DNA of 64,000 nucleotides from Cryptomeria japonica (lineage: Eukaryota; Streptophyta; Pinopsida; Cupressales; Cupressaceae): NCBI RefSeq assembly GCF_030272615.1, contig NC_081407.1, positions 317,778,456-317,842,455 on the forward strand. The letters run 5' to 3'. The position numbers were made by a program, and so were the translations under genes. The notes beneath the pieces were generated by a model that worked only from the letters and a program-made list of their open reading frames with translations, did not search any database and was not told the DNA's origin. Within the stretch, counting starts at the first letter, position 1. Each line of letters starts with the position of its first letter. Below are positions 1-10,972 of this stretch, piece by piece.

Positions 1-918
1 TTATTTTTCATCAAGGAGTCCATCTCCTCTTTCATGCCTAGTTGCCATTGTTGTTTGGCATCCACCTGCATTGCTTCTTCATATTCTTCTGGTTCACCAG
101 AATCTGTTAATAAAATAGAATACAAAGAAGGAGAAAATCTTTCAGGGGGTCTACTTGTCCTCGTAGAACGTCTAACACTTGCAGGAGTTTGTGGGACAAT
201 CTGTTGTTGCTGAGCATCAGGTACCTGTGGCATTTCATTTTCAGGAATCTCATCCAACACCACATATTCTTGTTTGTCCTGTTCATGCTTCTTTTCCTGC
301 ATCTGTTCTTTATACATAACCTTCTCATTGAATATAACATCTCTACTTCTAATTATTTTCTTATTTTCAAAATCCCATAACCGATAGCCATATTCATCTA
401 TCCCATATCCAATGAAGGTACATTTCTGAGATTTAGCATCAAGCTTGGTTCTGTTTTCTTTATCAACATGGACAAAAGCTTCGCAACCAAAAGTTTTTAG
501 AAAAGAATAATTTACCTTTTTACCAGTCCATGCCTCCTCTGGAATACCACCATCCAAAGGGGTTGAAGGTCCTCTATTTATCAAATAGACAGCAGTATGT
601 ACAGCATCTGCCCAAAAATGTAAGGGCAATCCAGCATGCAATCTCATGCTCCTCGCACGTTCCATGATGGTCCTATTCATTCTCTCTGACACACCATTTT
701 CCTGTGGAGTTCCTGGAACTGTCTTTTGCTTTCGAATCCCATTTAAGGAACAGTAATCTTCAAATGCTTTGCTGCAATACTCACCTCCATTATCCGATCT
801 GAGACACTTCAACTTTTTTCCTGTCTCATTCTCAACCAGAGCTTTCCATTTCTTAAAAGTTTCAAAAACATCTGATTTTTGTTTTAGGAAATATACCCAT
901 GTTTTTCTAGTTGAGTCA
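1..918 (-). pseudogene. Copia-1 integrase core and start of reverse transcriptase
   Basis: Reading the minus strand after the break near 920 gives integrase core sequence: an SDNGGEY-type motif with the second catalytic Asp, then a TPQENGVSERMNRT-type motif with the catalytic Glu. The family's conserved FGC and GYG motifs follow, then an acidic/Pro-rich linker. At the window edge is a KEEMDSLMKNN motif, which opens copia reverse transcriptase. No long open stretch was called here, so the fragment is probably degenerate. The polymerase domain itself is off-window. Confidence 0.8.
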
Positions 919-2019
919 TCAATAAAAAATAACATAATAACAAGAGCCACCAAGAGATGATACCTGAGCCGGTCCCCATACATCTGAATGAACAAGCTCT
1001 AACTTCTCACTCTTCTTCTCTTTCCCAACCTTGAGAAATCTGACTCTTTTCTGTTTACCATAAACACAGTTTTCACAGAACTCTAAATCAATCTTCTTTA
1101 GTCCTGGCAATAGATTTTTGGAGTGAAGGATTTTCATCCCTTTCTCACTCATGTGCCCAAGCCTATGGTGCCACATTATCGAATCTGTTCTTGCAACATT
1201 TATTGTTGTTGTCCCTGCAGTAACTTTATCTGTAGCAGCTAAGGTAGAGTAAGTGTTACCAGTACACAGATATAATGTGCCTACCTTCACACCTTTAGCT
1301 ACTACTAACGATCCTTTAGTGACCTTCCACATACTGTCTGAGAAGGTAACTATGCAACCTTCACTACCTAGTTGCCCTGCAGAAATTAAATTTCTTCTTA
1401 AATTAGGAACATGTCTTACCTCCTGCAGAAACCAGTCATTACCATTCTGCAACTTGATCTTTATCTTTCCTTTTCCAACAATTTGACAGGGCTCATCATC
1501 ACCCAAATATACCTGTCCAAAATCACCTTGAACATAATCTAGAAAATATTTTCTATGGGGTGTAGCATGAAATGAAGCCCCAGAATCTATTACCCAGGAA
1601 TCATTAACATTATCCAAACATAAGATTAAAGCATCTTGTAGAGTATTACTTGCAATATTAGCTTCCTTACTGTCATTTTCATTTTTGTCTCCTTCTTTGT
1701 TTTTCCGAGACCAACAGTCTTTCTTTAGATGACCAGGCTTTCCGCAGTACCAGCAATCTTTCTTTCCTCTAGATTGAGAGCGTCCTTTCTTTGACTTCCC
1801 TCGTGACTTCTCATTTGCAGGGCCTTTTCCTCTTTCCTTTGATCTTCCTCTGTTCTCCACATTCAAAACACTACCCGATGATGTTGGAGTCTCACCTGTG
1901 CTTTTCCTTCGCATTTCCTCGCTTAGGATAACACCAACAATATCATCAAATACCAAAGTATTTTTACCAGAGACAGAGTTACTTACAGCCATAACCAAGC
2001 TATTCCAGCTTTCTGGCAA
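919..2019 (-). pseudogene. Copia-1 Gag knuckle, protease and integrase N-terminus
   Basis: The 366-codon fragment starts with the end of Gag. A basic, Arg/Ser-rich stretch is followed by one CCHC knuckle (CWYCGKPGHLKKDC, residues about 88-101). The aspartic protease motif WVIDSGASFH is near residue 140. The GAG-pre-integrase HHCC zinc region (MWHHRLGHMS ... CENCVYGKQ) is near residues 280-320, and the first integrase catalytic Asp lies in HSDVWGP near residue 345. The frame then shifts at about 920 and the integrase core continues in another frame to the left. It encoded the middle of a copia Gag-Pol polyprotein and is no longer functional. Confidence 0.9.
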
Positions 2020-2477
2020 AGAACATAAATCAAGAGAGCCCTAACCTCTTCTGCAAAGGTAATTTTTACCGAAGACAATTGACTGGTAATTGTATTAAAT
2101 TCATTTAAGTGCTCCGCTACAGATCCTCCCTCACTCATTTTCAAATTAAACAAACGCTTCATAAGAAATACCTTATTCGAAGCCGAGGGTTTCTCATACA
2201 GCTTAGCCAATGTTGCCATCAAATCTACAGTCGTTTTTGCTTCTGTTATATTGAATGCTACAGACGCTGCAAGGCACAATCGAATGGATCCCAGTGCCTT
2301 TCTATCTAAAATGTCCCACTCTTCATCTGATATTGTGGTCGGTTTCTTTGCCTTTCCTTCCAATGGCCGCCACAAATCCTTTTGATACAGGTAATCCTCC
2401 ATCTGCATTTTCCATAACTGATAATTCTGGCCGTTAAACTTTTCGACCTTGAATTTGGAATCCTCCATTGCTCCCAC
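1983..2477 (-). pseudogene. Copia-1 gag, N-terminal part
   Basis: About 164 codons begin MGAMEDSKFKVEKFNGQNY. The pattern with KFNGxNYxxWKxxM followed by LW and a leucine-rich helical region is the start of copia-type Gag (UBN2 family), which forms the particle that packages element RNA. It starts about 35 bases after the primer site. The frame fails near 2000, where the next fragment resumes in another frame, so a one- or two-base indel has broken Gag. The zinc knuckle lies in that next fragment. Confidence 0.85.
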
Positions 2478-2510
2478 TCAAATCTGAAAGTCCTGCCAAT
2501 TTACAGAAAA

Positions 2511-2526
2511 CCTGGCTCTGATACCA
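2511..2526 (-). other. Primer binding site of Copia-1
   Basis: The minus strand reads TGGTATCAGAGCCAGG two bases after the LTR. This is the complement of the 3' end of plant initiator methionine tRNA, the usual copia primer. Confidence 0.93.
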
Positions 2527-2528
2527 AT

Positions 2529-2947
2529 TGTTAGGGTTTCAAGCAGATCCGAAGCAAATATGAACTAACAATTATATGCAGATTTAAATACAAAAGATAA
2601 AGAAATAAAACAAGACACAGATAACACAGAGATTTAACGTGGTTCACCCAGAATGGGTTACGTCCACCATACACAGCCGTCCAATCTTTCTTATTATCCA
2701 GCAAAAACAGTACATCAACCTTACAATGCCTTAAGCATCCCAGCCACTTATAACATGCGTTTTTAGGGCAACAAACAAAGTTGGCCTTTTTAGGGTTTTA
2801 TTACAATGTCGGTTTTCATCAACAAAAAAACGGCAAAAAATTTTTTCTCGGGGGCTGCCGCCCCCGAACCCCTGCCCGGCCCCGGACCCCGGCGAGGATA
2901 CGTGCTGAGTGTACAGTACTTTGCTGATCAGTCGCCACATTTCAACA
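2529..2947 (-). repeat. 5' LTR of Copia-1
   Basis: A 419-bp segment begins TGTTAGGG and ends TTTCAACA on the plus strand, giving TG...CA ends. It abuts the primer site on one side and the target sequence ATTGC on the other. It contains a GC-rich patch near 2850-2900. The partner LTR is off-window, so the outer edge rests on the TG/CA rule and on the empty site in the sister gypsy LTRs. Confidence 0.85.
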
Positions 2948-3196
2948 ATTGCCATGTGTCTCAAGGGGACAATATCCAACCCATAGGAGGTTAGGATGTG
3001 CAAGATAGGATAGAGTTAGTTAAACCCGGGATTAGTTGGAATGAGTTAGGTTAGGGTGTGGTTAGGTTAGGTGGTTAGAAGTTAGGAGTCATGTGAATAA
3101 TTTGAATTTAAAAATTGAAATAATAGGAAAAGGATAATTAACTTTCAACAACTCATAAATTGATTTGATTTAATTAATCAGGGGATTAGAAGGAAT
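2948..3196 (-). repeat. Tat-1-family LTR, copy A, left piece
   Basis: This 249-bp piece aligns by eye with 40768-41014 and with about 62075-62308, the two LTRs of Tat-1. It resumes at 17631 after Cargo-1. Its left continuation is cut off by Copia-1. At most diagnostic positions it agrees with the 5' LTR at 61482-62534 rather than the 3' LTR; for example it has the CCATGTG and AGTCAT forms. Confidence 0.88.
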
Positions 3197-3482
3197 TGTT
3201 GGAAACCAATAACACTGAGAAGGGGGGGGGGGGGGGGTGAATCAGTGTTATACCGGAATAGTATATTTTAATCTTAACAAAATATTCATACACCAACCGG
3301 TATACTGGTATAAATAGAATTGAAAGAAGTAATGTAACCAATAAGCCAAACACATAAATGAGAAACATAACACATAGATTTATACATGTAAAACCTCAAA
3401 GAGGAAAAACCATGGTGGGATTTGTGACCCACAATATCAATTCATTGGCCATATGAAGAGATATTACAATATATGATGGGCC
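3197..3482 (-). repeat. Cargo-1 3' LTR, left part
   Basis: It begins TGTTGGAAACC and matches 16696-16980. It includes a G run of 16 at 3222-3237, against about 8 in the sister LTR. Copia-2 interrupts it; the remainder is at 10973-11722. Confidence 0.92.
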
Positions 3483-4967
3483 TGTTGGCATTTTTGAGTT
3501 TGTTGGTATTCTGCATATAGATTGCATTAATGATATGTTGTCATTGATCTCAATTGAACCGATATAATGGTATTTATGTTATTGCTGATATTGTTATTTT
3601 TGATATTGGCTAGTAATCGGTAAGAAGAGCTTTGTGGAAGATGTTGTAAACCGGTGCATTAAGTTTGTGAGTTGAACTGGTAAATCGGTGTAAAGGGTTA
3701 AACCTTTCTATGCAGTACAACTAGTAAATCCTACCTGTTGGCAATCGGTAAACCCTACCTGTTGATAAACCCTAACCGATCAAGTTTGTTGGTTTATTAT
3801 CTGGAAAGTAGTAATGATGCAGACACGTGTGATCATTGTATGAGGATAAGTTCAAATTTATTTGGCGCATTTATTGCTTATTTGATTTCTTGGAAAGGAG
3901 CAAAGTGGATTGCATCTAATGCACAACGCGTGATGAGTTACTAAGTCCAATGGAGTGGTGATCATGGAGCGGTTGGAATTTTCTTGAAGAATGTGATGAG
4001 ATTGTTATGATATCTAACGGTCAAGATTGTACAGACTTGTTTGTAATCTTGATGATGAGAATTAGGTTTTTGTTGTGTTACCGACCTAATTATTTTTGTA
4101 TTTAAGGTCGATGAAGTTGTTTGTAAGTGTGTTGGCAAAGTAGAAAAGATTGGGAGAAACTTGTGGGTGTGCAGTTGCCTAACTGGTGAATGGATCTATA
4201 CTTTGAGTAAAGACAGATTGAAGGTTATAGAAGGATTTGATCAAGCAAGTGTAGTGCTATTTAGACAGATCAATAAAACCTGTTGTTTTGTAACAATTAC
4301 AACAGAAGTGAAACCCCTTAACCGGGTAAGCTCTAACAAGCTTGGTTACTCATTAAATCCTCTAACAAGGTGGTCCATTAACTTGGATTCTTAAATCCTC
4401 CAGCAAGGTTACTCCTAATAGGGTATTGTGCTTTTCATCAAGGCATATTTGTAAATCCCTTAACCAGGTGATTTCTAAATGTGAATTAGTTCTTAACAGG
4501 ACTTATTGTAAAGCTTTAACAAGCTTGACTCCTAACAGGGCAAACTTTAGAAGAGTTCAAATAGCTATCTTTGTGAGTCCCATCTCATCATGGTTTATAC
4601 CTTTTTGGGTTTTCTACATATAAACATTTGTGTCAAGTGGTAAATGCTTTTGTGGTTGTGATCTTATATGTTAATTAGATTAAATTCTGATAAAGCATGA
4701 TACCTAGAAGCATTGAAAGATGAATATGTTGAGTTTTGATTAAGTATTGCTAATGATTCATAAAGGTTGAAGTTGTTTACTGTTAAGCTGTCATAATAGT
4801 CAAACCGATTGATGTCAAGTATTCCTATGAATATTAATCTTGACTGAAATAAGTTTACTTTGTGTGATTGAATTTGAGTTTGGGAACTTTGTATCAGTTT
4901 TTCAATATACTGATTCACCCCCCCTCTCACTATTCTACCAGAAACTCATTCTTTCATCATACCATCA
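3483..4967 (+). repeat. 5' LTR of Copia-2
   Basis: 1485 bp, TGTTGGCATTTT to ACCATCA. Near its end (about 4907-4933) lies a C-run flanked by short inverted arms, discussed in the findings. It is matched along its length by 9493-10967. Confidence 0.95.
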
Positions 4968-4968
4968 A

Positions 4969-4982
4969 TCGGTATCAAAGTG
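4969..4982 (+). other. Primer binding site of Copia-2
   Basis: TCGGTATCAAAGTG follows the LTR end after one base. It resembles the initiator-Met primer site TGGTATCAAAGC with two changes. Confidence 0.8.
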
Positions 4983-5038
4983 TCTCAGGTCCTCTTTATC
5001 TAAAAGCCTAACAGCTTGAGGAAAAGATCTTGTAGATC

Positions 5039-5788
5039 ATGATAAAGAAAGAAGGTCCAAAGGTCAACAAAGATAACTATAGAATATGGAGCGACAGAAT
5101 GAAGATTTACATTAAGAGTCTTGGTAGTCAGTATTGGGATCATATAGAGAATAAGTATCTTACTCCTACTGGAACCCTAACTGATGATCATGAGAAAGAA
5201 CAACAAGAAAATCACCAAGCATTAGAGGCTATTATCAGTTTCTTGTCTAATGCTGAATATGTAGATGTTCATGGTCTTGAAATTGCATATGAAGTATGGA
5301 AGAAACAAGAAGATATTTATAGTGGTGATGAACATGTCAAGAATGCTAAAGAAGAGAGTTTAAGAGGAAAGTTAGGTGATATGAGAATGTCTAACGGTGA
5401 GAATATCTAGCAGTATGGTCAAAGGATAAAAGAGATAGTTGGAGAGATAAAGAGTGCAGGAGGGAAAGTGGAAGATGCCACAGTAATCAGTAAGGTACTG
5501 AGAACCCTGCTACCGGTCTATGCTATCCGAGTTGCAGCTATTCAGGAGCTGAAGTCCATTGACAAATCTAAGGTATCTCTTGACTCTATTATTGGCAAAC
5601 TTACTACTTTTGAACTAAATGGCTATGATGGTAGTATATAGAGACCAGAATCTGTATTCAGAGCTTCTGCCTCTAACCCATCTGTGAGAAGAAGTAAAGA
5701 TGCTGACCATAGCTATGAATCTAGATCTGACAGAGATGTTGATGATGAAGACAACTTAATGGAACTTGAAGCATTGTTGGCAAAATGA
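5039..5788 (+). pseudogene. Copia-2 gag
   Basis: The ATG at 5039 lies about 60 bases after the primer site. The frame shows a copia Gag (UBN2-type) helical region: NYRIWSDRMKIYIKSLG near the start, then YEVWKKQEDIYSGDEHVKNA at about residues 88-107. In-frame stops occur at 5408 (TAG), 5639 (TAG) and 5786 (TGA). The frame is otherwise continuous with protease and integrase downstream, so Gag and Pol formed one polyprotein. Each stop could come from a C-to-T change in CAG or CGA, although the 5408 case is uncertain. Its role was the RNA-packaging particle. Confidence 0.88.
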
Positions 5789-7714
5789 CTTCCTAGAGGC
5801 ATTGGTAAATATAAAGGTAAGCTACCTTTAAAATGTTTTGCATGCAACAAAATTGGTCATATAGTAGCTAATTGCCCTAATGGTGAAAATGAGTACAAAA
5901 GAGACAAATTCAAGAAGTATAAGGGTAAAGGCAAAATAGATTGTCTAGTAGCTATTGATAGTGGTATTACTGATGGAGAATTTTATGATGATTCTAGTGA
6001 AGATATTGTGTTTGTAGCTATTAAGGAAGAAATATCTGATCAGAAGGCACTAGTATCCAGAATGGATAACTTTGATGATTGGATCATTGATAGTGGTTGT
6101 TCACATCACATGACAGGTGATCAGAGCAAATTTCTTTCTCTGAAGGAATTTGATGGCGGTATTGTCAGATTTGGCAATGACTCTCCCTATATGGTGAAAG
6201 GCAAGGGAGTTATTTCTCTTAATGGGAAGAGCAGTGCTGACAATGTCTATTGGGTTGAAGGCCTAAAGCACAATCTTTTGAGTGTGGCACAGCTTAATGA
6301 CAGAGGATACCCACTAGAGTTTAGGATTGGTATGTGCAAAATCTTTGATAACAAAGGTGAAGCAACCGGTAAACAGACCAGAGGTAATATATTTCATCTT
6401 AATCCTAAAGTTAGAAATTGTTTGATTGCAAAGATAGATGATAGCTGGCTTTGGCAGAGGAGATTTTGTCATGTAAATTTTGATAATATTGTTAAAGTAA
6501 GCAAGTCTAAGACAGTAAGAGGTCTGCCTCAGCTAGACAAACCGGTTAATGCTCTTTGTAAAGAATGTCAACTAGGAAAGATGACTTCCTCAACTTTCAA
6601 GAGAAAGTCCTTCTTAGCAGAGCACTTGTTAGATTTGGTTCATACAGATCTATGGGGACCAATAAGAACAAGAAGCATTCAAGGTGATAGATATTTCACG
6701 ATCTTCACTAATGATTGTTCAAGGATGATGTGGGTCACATTCTTGAAGGATAAGAATGAAGCTTTTGGTAAATTCAAGGCATTCAGAGCCTTAGCTAAGA
6801 AAGAGAGTGGCAAAAAGATAAAATATCTAAGAATAGATCAAGGCGGTGAATTTACTTCTTTAGAATTCACTAAGTATTGTGATGATAATGGTATCAAGCA
6901 ACAAATTTCTACACCAAGGACATCACAACAGAATGGCATAGCAGAAAGAAACAACCGGTCAGTAGTTGAAGCGGCTAGGACAGTGTTGATACAAGGAGAT
7001 GTGGTGAAAACATTTTGGAGAGAAGCTGTAAATACAACAGTCTATACAATGAACCAGATTCTGATGAAAAAAGGTAAGGACAAAACCCCTTATGAATACT
7101 GGTATGGGAGATCACCTGACGTTAGCTATTTTAAGATATTTGGAAGCAAATGTTTTATTAAAAGAGGTGATTACATAAGCAAGTTTGAAGCTAAGAGTGA
7201 TGAAGGCATATTTCTTGGCTACTCCACCAAGAGTAAGGCCTATAAATGCTTCAACAACCGGACACAAAGAATTGTTGAGAGTGATGATGTTCGTGTAGAT
7301 GAATGTCCTGAAGTTACAAAAGGAACAAGTTCAGACAAAAAGGATGAAGATCCTTGCATTTTGCTTTTGGAACCTGAAACTGTTAAGACAGAAACCGGTA
7401 AAGCAAATCCTGATGCACTTGTTCAACCAGAACAAATAATTTCAGAAGAAGATGATAATGAAGTAGCTAAACCTGATGAGAATGATCATGCTATTCCTAA
7501 GTATGTGAGACTGAATCACAGTCTTGAACAAATAATTGGAGATAAGGATGCCGATGTACTAACTAGAAGGAGATTAAGAGAAAACTCTTGCATGATCTCT
7601 ACTTTTGAACCTAGAAGTGCTAAAGAGGCGTTTGGTGATGATCATTGGGTTAAATATATGAAGGAGGAGTTGGATGAAATTAAGAAGAACAACACTTGGA
7701 CCCTGGTACCTTGA
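5789..7714 (+). pseudogene. Copia-2 Gag knuckle, protease and integrase
   Basis: In the same frame as gag. A CCHC knuckle (CFACNKIGHIVANC) is at about 5839-5880. The protease motif WIIDSGCSHHMTG is near 6080. The GAG-pre-integrase zinc region (LWQRRFCHVNF ... CKECQLGKM) spans about 6450-6590; the usual His of LWHRR is Gln here. Integrase catalytic residues are the Asp in HTDLWGP (about 6645), the Asp in LRIDQGGEF (about 6835) and the Glu in NGIAERNNR (about 6945). An acidic linker then leads to the RT start KEELDEIKKNNTWTLVP. It ends at a TGA (7712-7714) where CGA (Arg) is the likely ancestor. Confidence 0.93.
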
Positions 7715-8299
7715 CCAGTAAACAAGAACGTTATAGGTACTAAATGGGTGTTTAGAAACAAGTTAAATGAAGATGGTGTTGTAGTTCACAACAAGGCAAT
7801 TTTAGTCTGCAAAGGCTATGCACAAGAAGAAGGAGAAGATTATGGAGAGACTTTTGCACCAGTAGCAAGACTGGAAGGTGTTAGAACATTAATGGCATTT
7901 GCAGCTCATAAAAAGTTCAAGGTATATTAGATGGATGTCAAGTCTGCATTTTTGAATGGGATATTGGAAGAAGAGGTCTATATAGAGCAACCTGATGGTT
8001 ATGCATTAACAAATAAGGAAGACATGGTATGCAAATTGCATAAAGATTTGTATGGATTAAAATAGGCAACCAGAGCATGGTATGAATGGCTTCATACTCA
8101 TCTGATGAAGATAGGCTTTGCTAGAACCAGTGATGATAACAACATTTATCTCAAGTCTGAAGGAAATAATATATTGGTCAGTGAAGTATTTGTTGATGAC
8201 ATTATATTTGGAGGTAATGATGACATGAGTAATTGTTTTGCAAATGAAATGAAGAATGAGTTTGAGATGTCATTAGTAGGGGAAATAAATTTTTCATAG
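7715..8299 (+). pseudogene. Copia-2 reverse transcriptase, N-terminal and palm region
   Basis: It continues in frame. TKWVFRNKLNEDG at about 7738 opens the copia RT. A TAG at 7928-7930 replaces the Gln expected before [10 protein letters not shown], and a TAG at 8063-8065 replaces the conserved Gln of LYGLKQ. The polymerase site FVDDIIFGG is at about 8189. The frame ends where a run of five T's (8290-8294) appears one base short, shifting the downstream INFFIGLQ-like segment out of frame. RT would have copied element RNA into DNA inside the particle. Confidence 0.93.
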
Positions 8300-9141
8300 G
8301 CTTACAGATACAACAGATGAAGAATGGTATTTTCATTACTCAATCCAAGTATGTGAAAGAGGTTTTGAAGACTTTCGGTATGAGTGACTGTAAACTAGTT
8401 GGAACCCCAATGGTTACAAGTTGTAAATTGTCCAAGGAAGATACATTTGAGTCTGTAGATGAAAAGGTATACAGATCAATGATTGGCAAGTTACACTATG
8501 TTGTTCACAGTCGACCAGATATTGCCCATGTAGTTGGTATTGTTGCTAGATTTCAGAAAAATCCAAAGGAAGCACATCTGATGGAAACTAAGAGAATCTT
8601 TAGATATCTAAAAGGTACTATTGACTATGGATTATGGTATCCATATGGGGGAGATTTTAATTTGAAAGTGTACACAGATGTTGATTGGGTAGGAAATATT
8701 GATGACCGGAAGAGTACTACCGGTGGAGCATTCTTTTTAGGTGGAAGGTTAGTTTTATGGAGTAGTAAAAAGAAGAGTTGTACTTCACAATCTACTGCTG
8801 AAGCTAAGTATGTAGAAGCTTATATGAATTACACACAAGCTATGTGGATGAGGCACATTTTGGAAGGTTTGAAGATGAAAATATCAGAACCAACAAAGAT
8901 TTTGTGTGATAATACAAGTGCAATAAACATTTCTAAAAATCCTATTTTGTACACAAGGATTAAGCACATTGAGTTGAAGTATCACTTCTTGAGGGAAAAA
9001 TTTCAATGTAAAGATGTTATCTTGGAGCATGTCTCTACCAAGGAGCAACTTGTAGATAACTTTACCAAACCTCTGCCTAAGTCTACTTTTGAGTATCTTA
9101 GAAGTCAACTTGGGGTTGTCCCTCTTCATGAAGTTAGTTGA
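8300..9141 (+). pseudogene. Copia-2 RT C-terminus and RNase H
   Basis: 274 codons are open in the shifted frame. RT thumb and connection sequence (SKYVKEVLKTFGMSDCK, then KLHYVVHSRPDIAHVVG) lead to RNase H. Its acidic residues are visible: Asp in YTDVDWVG, Glu in STAEAKYVEA and Asp in LCDNTSAI. KHIELKYHFLREK and the C-terminal FTKPLPKSTFEYLRSQLGV are hallmarks of copia polyprotein ends. The frame ends at a TGA close to the usual family C-terminus. Confidence 0.94.
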
Positions 9142-9480
9142 GCATGATGCTGATTGCATCAGTCCCTGAATTACTTGTAGAATCTTATATGGATTGATGA
9201 AGAAGTGGATATAATCCATAGGGGGAGCATCAAGTTGCAGTATGATGTTGATACACAGTGAGAGCAAAATTACAGGTTTTTACTTTCACTTTGGCATTGC
9301 TGTCAAAGAGGGAGAAGAATTATGTGATTGAGAAGAAGAATTATGTGTCTGATTAGGCGAAACAATGATAGACTGAAGACAGACAAAGAAAGGTGAATAC
9401 TTGGTAATGTAAACCAGGATTCCTATTCACCAATCTTAGCAACAATCAGAGGCGTTGATATTTGAATTGCCATCAATGCT
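9142..9480 (+). other. Copia-2 3' untranslated spacer
   Basis: Noncoding stretch between the RNase H stop and the polypurine tract. I see no gene or structured repeat in it. Its last bases (CATCAATGC next to the PPT) match the corresponding position of Cargo-1. Confidence 0.7.
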
Positions 9481-9492
9481 AAAGGGGGAGAT
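9481..9492 (+). other. Polypurine tract of Copia-2
   Basis: AAAGGGGGAGAT directly precedes the 3' LTR. It is the primer for plus-strand DNA synthesis. Confidence 0.92.
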
Positions 9493-10967
9493 TGTTGGCA
9501 TTTTTGAGTCTGTTGGTATTCTGCATATAGATTGCATTAATTATATGTTGTCATTGATGTCAATTGAACAGGTATAATGGTATTTATGCGATTGTTGATA
9601 TTGTTGTTTTTGATATTGGCTAGTAACTGGTAAGAAGAGCTTTGTGGAAGATGTTGTAAACCGGTGTGTTAAGTTTGCGAGTTGAACCGATAAACTAGTG
9701 TAAAGGGTTAAACCTTTCTATGCAGTGCAAACGGTAAACCCTACCTGTTGGCAACCGGTAAACCCTACTTGTTGACAAACCTTAACCGATCAAGTTTGTT
9801 GGTTTATTATCTGGAAAGCGGCAATGATGGAGACACGTGTGATCATTATATGAGGATACGTTCAAATTGATTTGGCACATTTATTGCTTATTTGATTTCT
9901 TGGAAAGGAGCAAAGTGGATTGCATCTAATGCACAATGCGTGATGAGTTACTAAGTCCAATGGAGCAGTGACCATGGAGCGGTTGAAATTTTCTTGAAGA
10001 ATGTGATGAGATTGTTATGATTTCTAACGGTCAAGATTGTACCAACTTGTTTGTAATCTTGATGATGAGAATTAGGTTTTTGTTGTGTTACCGACCTAAT
10101 TATTTTTGTATTTAAGGTCAATGAAGTTGCTTGTAAGTGTGTTGGAAAAGTAGGCAAGATTGAGATAAACTTGTGAGTGTGCAATTGCCTAACCTGTGAA
10201 TGGATCTATACTTTGAGTAAAGAGAAGGTTATAGAAGGATTTGATCAAGTGTAGTGCTATTCAGGCAGATCAACAAAACCTGTTGTTCTGTAACAATTAC
10301 AACAGAAGTGAAATCCCTTAACCGAGTAAGCTCTAACAAGCTTGGTTACTCATTAAATCCTCTAACAAGGTGGTCCATTAACTTGGATTCTTAAATCCTC
10401 CAATGAGGTTACTCCTAATAGGGTATTGTGCTTTTCATCAAGGCATATTTGTAAATCCCTTAACCGGGTGATTCCTAAACAAGAATTAGTTCTTAACATG
10501 ACTCATTGTAAAGCTTTAACAGGCTTGGCTCCTAACAAAGCAAACTTTAGAAGAGTTCAGATAGCTATCTTTGTGAGTCCCATCTCATTGTGGTTTTTAC
10601 GTATTTGGGTTTTCCACGTATAAACATTTATTTCAAGTGGTGAATGCTTTTGTGGTTGTGATCTTATATGTAAATCAGATTAATTTCTAATAAAGCATGA
10701 TATCTAGAAGCATTGAAAGATGAATATGTTGAGTTTTGATTAAGCATTGCTGATGATTCATAAAGGTTGAAGTTGTTTACTGTTAGGCTGTTATAACAAT
10801 CAAACCAGTTGATGTCAAGTATTCCTATGAATATTGATCTTGACTAAAATAAGTTTACTTTGTGTGATTGAATTTGAGTTTGGGAATTTTGTATCAGTTT
10901 TTCAATATACTGATTCACCCCCCCTCTCAGTATTCTACCAGATACTTAATCTTTCATCATACCATTA
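9493..10967 (+). repeat. 3' LTR of Copia-2
   Basis: 1475 bp, TGTTGGCATTTT to ACCATTA. The terminal CA has become TA, a C-to-T change. A 7-bp inverted repeat, ATACTGA (10907-10913) and TCAGTAT (10927-10933), encloses a C-run; the 5' LTR copy has one mismatch. Confidence 0.95.
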
Positions 10968-10972
10968 GGGCC

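Larger units (their letters stand above)
1..2947 (-). mobile_element. Copia-1: Ty1/copia LTR retrotransposon, 5' portion
   Basis: On the minus strand the order is LTR, tRNA-iMet-type primer site, gag, CCHC knuckle, aspartic protease, integrase, then the first residues of reverse transcriptase at the window edge. This order (integrase before RT) defines Ty1/copia. The short LTR and single knuckle suggest the Tork group, which is inference. The element interrupts a gypsy LTR: bases just right of it (ATTGC, 2948-2952) continue a sequence that is uninterrupted near 40768 and 62075. The rest of RT, RNase H, the 3' LTR and the left TSD lie outside the window. Frames shift near 2000 and near 920, so it is defective. 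Confidence 0.93.
3483..10967 (+). mobile_element. Copia-2: complete Ty1/copia retrotransposon
   Basis: Two long LTRs (1485 and 1475 bp) flank gag, protease, integrase, RT and RNase H in copia order. The TSD is a perfect GGGCC (3478-3482 and 10968-10972), and the sister Cargo-1 LTR is uninterrupted at this point (near 16975). Total length is 7485 bp. The coding frame runs from 5039 to about 8290 with six in-frame stops and then one T-run frameshift, so it cannot make its own enzymes now. The LTRs look about 95% alike by eye, suggesting a moderately old insertion. Confidence 0.96.
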
